Shown piece by piece: positions 16,017 to 19,631 of a stretch of DNA of 19,631 nt. Each line of letters begins with the position of its first letter. Position 1 is the first letter of the stretch. The position numbers were made by a program, and so were the translations under genes. The notes under the pieces were generated by a model. The model searched no databases. It was not told where the DNA came from and saw only the letters and a program-made list of their open reading frames with translations. Source of the DNA: Paracoccus sp. (in: a-proteobacteria) (lineage in GTDB: Bacteria > Pseudomonadota > Alphaproteobacteria > Rhodobacterales > Rhodobacteraceae); assembly GCA_018056045.1 (NCBI GenBank), contig JAGPGI010000001.1:21405-41035 (forward strand), read 5' to 3'.

Positions 16017-17075
16017 TCAGGCGATGGGGTCGCCCGTGACCGGCCCTTCGCGGTTCGGTTTCCAGCCAAGCGCCGGAGCGACATGTTTGGCAAAGGATTC
16101 AAGAACATGCAGGTTGTAATCCGGGCCAAGCTGGTTCGGGATCGTCAGCATCAGCGTGTCGGCCAGCGCGATGGCCTTGTCCTGTTTCAGCTCTTCGATC
16201 AGCCTGTCAGGCTCGGCCGCATAGGTCCGTCCCGAGGTCGAGCGGAAACCGTCCATGATGCCATAGCTGTCGCGCGATTCCGTCATGCTGCGATGACCGA
16301 AATAGGCGGCATCGGTCGCGTTCACGATCGGAAAGATGCTGCGGCTGACCGAGACCCGCGGCGCGCCCTTGTGACCGGCGGCGCGATAGGCCGCGCGAAA
16401 GCGCAGGATCTGTTCGGCCTGAAGCTCATGAAAGGGCATCCCGGCATCCTCGGTCAAGGCGGTCGAGGACATCAGGTTCAGCCCGAGGCGGCCCGCCCAT
16501 TCGGCGCTGTCGCGCGTCGCCGAACCCCACCAGACATGGCCGCGCAGGCTGTCCGAGCGCGGTTCGATGGGCAGCATCTGGCCGGGACCGACCACGGCGG
16601 GATTGCCGGGCGCGATCCGCTCGCCCTCGATGGCGCGCAGGAACCGGTCGAACTTGTCGCGCGCGATATCGGCGCCGCGCGGGTCGTCCGAACCGGTATA
16701 GCCAAAGACCTCATAGCCGCGCATCGCCGATTCCGGCGAGCCCCGGCTGACGCCAAGCGCCAGCCGGCCATCGGCCAGAATATCCAGCGCCGCGGCCTCT
16801 TCGGCCAGATAGAGCGGGTTTTCATAGCGCAGGTCGATAACGCCGGTGCCGACCTCGATCCGCTTGGTCCTGGCGGCGATGGCGGTCATCAGCGGCATCG
16901 GGGCGGCCTGTTGCCGGGCAAAATGGTGGACGCGAAAATAGGCGCCGTTCACGCCCAACTCCTCGGCGCCGACACCGATATCGACCGCCTGTCTGATCAT
17001 GTCGCCGGCAGTGCGGGCCTGAGACCCGTTCGCATTCGAATAATGGCCAAAGCTCAGAAAGCCGAAAGCACGCAT
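16017..17075 (-). CDS. LLM-class flavin-dependent oxidoreductase (bacterial luciferase-like)
   Basis: A 352-residue cytoplasmic protein of the luciferase-like monooxygenase superfamily, which uses reduced FMN or F420 to oxidise small molecules. Family features in order: MRAFGFLSFGHY at the N-terminus, AEELGVNGAYFRVHHFARQ at about 36-54, IAARTKRIEVGTGVIDLRYENPLYLAEEAA, then LDILADGRLALGVSRGSPE, and WWGSATRDSAEWAGRLGLNL in the middle. The ATG at 17075 has AGGAG about seven bases upstream, which fixes the start; the frame is open to 17252 but that stretch is low-complexity and unlike the family. It lies 190 bases after the aminotransferase gene in the same direction and could be read from the same promoter or its own. 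A flavin reductase partner is not visible. The substrate is unknown. Confidence 0.85.
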   Translation of the reverse strand: MRAFGFLSFGHYSNANGSQARTAGDMIRQAVDIGVGAEELGVNGAYFRVHHFARQQAAPMPLMTAIAARTKRIEVGTGVIDLRYENPLYLAEEAAALDILADGRLALGVSRGSPESAMRGYEVFGYTGSDDPRGADIARDKFDRFLRAIEGERIAPGNPAVVGPGQMLPIEPRSDSLRGHVWWGSATRDSAEWAGRLGLNLMSSTALTEDAGMPFHELQAEQILRFRAAYRAAGHKGAPRVSVSRSIFPIVNATDAAYFGHRSMTESRDSYGIMDGFRSTSGRTYAAEPDRLIEELKQDKAIALADTLMLTIPNQLGPDYNLHVLESFAKHVAPALGWKPNREGPVTGDPIA

Positions 17076-17202
17076 CTTTCTCTCCTGCCGCGAAAGCGGC
17101 CCGATTGCGGGACAGGGGTGATCCCGGGGCGCGCGCGTCGTGGCGCGGCCCGGGCCCGTGGTTCTCCCAAAGAAAGATGCTCTGCCCGGTTTCTTGAAGG
17201 GC

Positions 17203-17238
17203 GTCCGGGCCGGACCCGGCGTTCGTCCGGGTCGAACG
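17203..17238. promoter_or_regulatory. Two adjacent inverted repeats between aminotransferase and LLM gene
   Basis: GTCCGGgCCGGAC (17203-17215) is a 6-1-6 palindrome. CGTTCG (17220-17225) and CGAACG (17233-17238) form a 6-base stem with a 7-base loop. Both lie just past the aminotransferase stop on the minus strand. They could be a terminator pair or an operator of the monooxygenase gene. Confidence 0.3.
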
Positions 17239-17265
17239 TGGGTCGGCCGCAATGCCCGTCAGGGT

Positions 17266-18636
17266 TCAACCCAGAATTTCGGCCACTGCGTCGCGGGTTG
17301 CGGCGACGATCTGGTCGGCCTCGTCCCGGCTCAGGCAGAGCGGCGGGGCCAGGCCGATGATGTCGCCCTGCGGCATGGCGCGGGCGATCACGCCCCGCCT
17401 GAGCATCGCGCCGACGACCTTGGCGCCGATCCCGTCCGAGGCGGCAAAGAAGCGTCTGCCGTCGCGTTCGGCCACCAGTTCCACGGCACATAGCATGCCC
17501 TCGCCCCGGATCTCGCCGACACGGGGATGATCGCCAAGCACCTCGCGCATGGTGGCGGTCAGATAGGCGCCGGTCTCGGCGGCGTTCCGCACCAGCCCCA
17601 GCCTGTCGATCAGCGCCAGATTGGCAATGCCCGCCGCCGCGCCAATGGGATGGGCGGAATACGTCCAACCATGCCCGAACACGCCATATTCGTCAGCGCC
17701 CCGCATCAGCACCTCCCAGATGCGCTGTCCGACGATGCTTGCCGACAGGGGCGCATAAGCCGAGGTCAGACCCTTGGCGCAGGTGATCAGGTCGGGCCGC
17801 ATGCCATAGTGATCCGACCCGAACATGCTGCCCAGACGGCCAAAGCCGGTCACCACCTCATCGGCGATCAGCAGGATGTCGTGGCGGTCCAGCACCTTCT
17901 GGATCGCCGGCCAATAGCCCATGGGCGGCGGCACGATCCCGCCCGTGCCCAGGACCGGCTCGCCGATAAAGGCGGCGATGCTGTCGGCGCCCTCGGCCGC
18001 GATCAGCGCCTCCAGCTTCTGGACGCAGAAGGCCACGAAATCGGCCTCCGACATGTCCGGATCGGGGCGGCGATAGTAATAGGGCGCCTCGGTATGGATG
18101 ACCTGCGCCAATGGCAGGTCGAATTTCCTGTGAAACAGCTCCAGCCCGGTCAGGCTGCCGGTCATCAGCCCGCTGCCGTGGTAGCCCCGCCAGCGCGAAA
18201 TGATCTTTTTCTTCTGCGGCCGGCCAAGGATATTGTTGTAATACCAGATCAGCTTGATGTTGGTTTCATTGGCGTCCGAGCCGCCAAGCCCGAAATAGAC
18301 CCGTGCCATGCCCTTGGGCGCGCGCTCCATCACCATCCTGGCCAGCGTGATACTGGCCTGCGAGCCGTGACCGGCATAGGCGTGGTAATAGGCCAGTTCA
18401 TGCGCCTGATCGGCGATCGCCTCGGCGATTTCCTTGCGGCCATAGCCGGCATTCACGCAATAAAGCCCCGCAAACCCGTCAAGCAGCCGGTTGCCGTCGC
18501 GATCGGTGATGAACACGCCCTCGCCGCCCTTGACGATGCGCTGCGCGCCCTCGCCGCGCGCGAATTGCGCCAGATTGGTCGAGGGGTGAAAGAAATTCTC
18601 GCGGTCCCATTTCGCAAGCTCGTCATTGGTCAGCAT
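17266..18636 (-). CDS. Class III PLP-dependent aminotransferase (omega-amino acid/polyamine:pyruvate type)
   Basis: A 456-residue fold-type I, class III aminotransferase. The PLP lysine is Lys288 in [15 protein letters not shown], the pyridine-nitrogen Asp is Asp259 in [12 protein letters not shown], and [14 protein letters not shown] (116-129) binds the phosphate. The N-terminal [15 protein letters not shown] and [15 protein letters not shown] match the group containing putrescine/GABA:pyruvate (SpuC-like), taurine:pyruvate and beta-alanine:pyruvate aminotransferases. The amino donor cannot be fixed by eye. The ATG at 18636 has AAAGGG about eight bases upstream; a TTG at 18651 is also in frame. 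It starts 24 bases after the aldehyde dehydrogenase gene, so the pair likely converts an amine or GABA to an aldehyde and then an acid. Confidence 0.9.
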   Translation of the reverse strand: MLTNDELAKWDRENFFHPSTNLAQFARGEGAQRIVKGGEGVFITDRDGNRLLDGFAGLYCVNAGYGRKEIAEAIADQAHELAYYHAYAGHGSQASITLARMVMERAPKGMARVYFGLGGSDANETNIKLIWYYNNILGRPQKKKIISRWRGYHGSGLMTGSLTGLELFHRKFDLPLAQVIHTEAPYYYRRPDPDMSEADFVAFCVQKLEALIAAEGADSIAAFIGEPVLGTGGIVPPPMGYWPAIQKVLDRHDILLIADEVVTGFGRLGSMFGSDHYGMRPDLITCAKGLTSAYAPLSASIVGQRIWEVLMRGADEYGVFGHGWTYSAHPIGAAAGIANLALIDRLGLVRNAAETGAYLTATMREVLGDHPRVGEIRGEGMLCAVELVAERDGRRFFAASDGIGAKVVGAMLRRGVIARAMPQGDIIGLAPPLCLSRDEADQIVAATRDAVAEILG

Positions 18637-18660
18637 GTCATTCCCTTTCAATGGGTTATG

Positions 18661-19631
18661 TCAGGCCCAGTCGCGGCAGACATATTTGATTTCGGTAAAC
18701 GCCTCGAGCCCCTGACGCGCGCCTTCGCGGCCGATCCCGGACTGTTTCATGCCCCCGAACGGGATCGGCGCGCCGGTGACCTTGGTGCGGTTCACGGCGA
18801 CCATGCCGTATTGCAGCGCCCGGGTGAGACGATAGATGCGGCGCGGATCCAGGCTGTGGACATAGGCGATCAGCCCGTATTCGGTGGCATTGGCGCGGGC
18901 GATCACCTCGTCCTCGTCGTCGAAACCGGACAGCGCGGCGACCGGGCCAAAGCTTTCCTGCCGCATGATCGCGGCATCCTCGGGGACATCGCGCAGCACC
19001 GTGGGCTGGAAAAACAGCGGCCCCAGCGCATCGACGCGCCCGCCGGTCACAAGCCTCGCGCCACGGTCGAGCGCATCGGCGACATGGGCCTGCTGCCGGG
19101 CGATCTGGCGGTCATGGATCAGCGGGCCGATATCGGGATCGGCAAGGCCGGGCCCAAGGGTCAGCGCCTCGACCGCCGCGGCAAAGCGGGCGCAGAATTC
19201 CTCATAGATCGGCCGGTGGATATAAAAGCGGTTCGCCCCCAGACAATCCTGCCCCGAGGTCGCGAACTTGGCCTTGATGCCCTCGGCCACGGCGCGGTCC
19301 AGATCGGCGCCCTTGAAGACGATAAAGGGCGCATGCCCGCCAAGCTCCATCACCAGCCGCTTCACCGTATCGGCCGATTGCCGATAAAGAAGCCGACCGA
19401 TTTCGGTCGAGCCGGTAAAGGACAGGGCCCGCACCCGCGCATCAGCAGTCCAGGTGCCGACAATGGTGGCCGCGTCGCCGATGACGGTGTTCACGACCCC
19501 CCGCGGAAAGCCCGCGCGCCGCGCCAACTCGGCCAATGCCAGGGCAGAAAGCGGGGTCTCCGAGCTCGGATGGATGACGACAGTGCAGCCGGCGCCAAGC
19601 GCGGCGGCGGCCTTGCGCGTGATCATGGCGC
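18661..19631 (-). CDS. Succinate-semialdehyde dehydrogenase-like aldehyde dehydrogenase, 5' end cut by window
   Basis: The gene enters from the right edge; 323 codons are present and the first third, including most of the cofactor fold, lies outside. The catalytic residues are intact: Cys in SGQDCLGANR (128 residues after the internal Met at 19626) and Glu in MELGGHAPF (residue 94 on the same count). Other GabD landmarks are MITRKAAAALGAGC, ALSFTGSTEIGRLLYRQSAD, RQESFGPVAAL and PFGGMKQSGIGREG. It resembles NAD(P)-dependent succinate-semialdehyde dehydrogenases more than betaine or phenylacetaldehyde enzymes. The normally invariant cofactor-contacting Lys of the KPSSETP motif is His here (codon at 19570-19572). 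It is upstream of and probably co-transcribed with the aminotransferase gene, giving a GABA or amine degradation pair. Confidence 0.88.
   Translation of the reverse strand, partial: AMITRKAAAALGAGCTVVIHPSSETPLSALALAELARRAGFPRGVVNTVIGDAATIVGTWTADARVRALSFTGSTEIGRLLYRQSADTVKRLVMELGGHAPFIVFKGADLDRAVAEGIKAKFATSGQDCLGANRFYIHRPIYEEFCARFAAAVEALTLGPGLADPDIGPLIHDRQIARQQAHVADALDRGARLVTGGRVDALGPLFFQPTVLRDVPEDAAIMRQESFGPVAALSGFDDEDEVIARANATEYGLIAYVHSLDPRRIYRLTRALQYGMVAVNRTKVTGAPIPFGGMKQSGIGREGARQGLEAFTEIKYVCRDWA

Noticed and set aside
17076..17252. Upstream extension of the LLM monooxygenase frame
   Set aside because: It is Arg/Pro/Gly-rich, unlike the family, while an excellent AGGAG site precedes the ATG at 17075.

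Overview
This is a GC-rich window of ordinary bacterial chromosome, densely packed with genes. The very large NAD-dependent glutamate dehydrogenase, an AcuI-like reductase start and the codon style suggest an alphaproteobacterium, most likely a member of the Rhodobacterales such as Paracoccus. That assignment is inference from gene content. I saw no rRNA, tRNA, insertion sequence, phage gene, CRISPR array or replication origin.

Layout from left to right: (1) the 5' end of an AcuI/YhdH-type reductase on the minus strand; (2) a 399-base intergenic region with a good sigma70-like promoter; (3) a plus-strand operon of three genes, an SbmA/BacA-type ABC transporter (membrane domain fused to ATPase), a GH3 beta-glucosidase and a GH144-type endo-beta-1,2-glucanase-like enzyme; (4) a minus-strand set of a secreted tannase/feruloyl-esterase-family enzyme, a siderophore-interacting flavoprotein and a small alpha/beta hydrolase; (5) hchA (Hsp31/DJ-1 family) on the plus strand behind a clear dyad operator candidate; (6) the roughly 1600-residue NAD-glutamate dehydrogenase on the plus strand; (7) a minus-strand group read from the right edge: aldehyde dehydrogenase (cut by the window edge), class III aminotransferase, LLM-type flavin monooxygenase, and a broken TetR-family regulator gene.

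How the genes may work together: the two glycoside hydrolases lack signal peptides and lie 24 bases or less from the transporter and from each other. This fits import of a glucan, probably beta-1,2-linked, followed by cytoplasmic endo-cleavage and release of glucose. Pairing an SbmA/BacA-like transporter, whose known relatives carry peptides and cobalamin, with glucan hydrolases is the most unusual idea here. The aminotransferase and the succinate-semialdehyde-dehydrogenase-like enzyme form a standard two-step route from an amine or omega-amino acid to a carboxylic acid. The large glutamate dehydrogenase nearby would feed glutamate carbon into the TCA cycle, though it is a separate transcription unit. 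The esterase-flavoprotein pair suggests a link between phenolic ester cleavage and iron release, which is untested.
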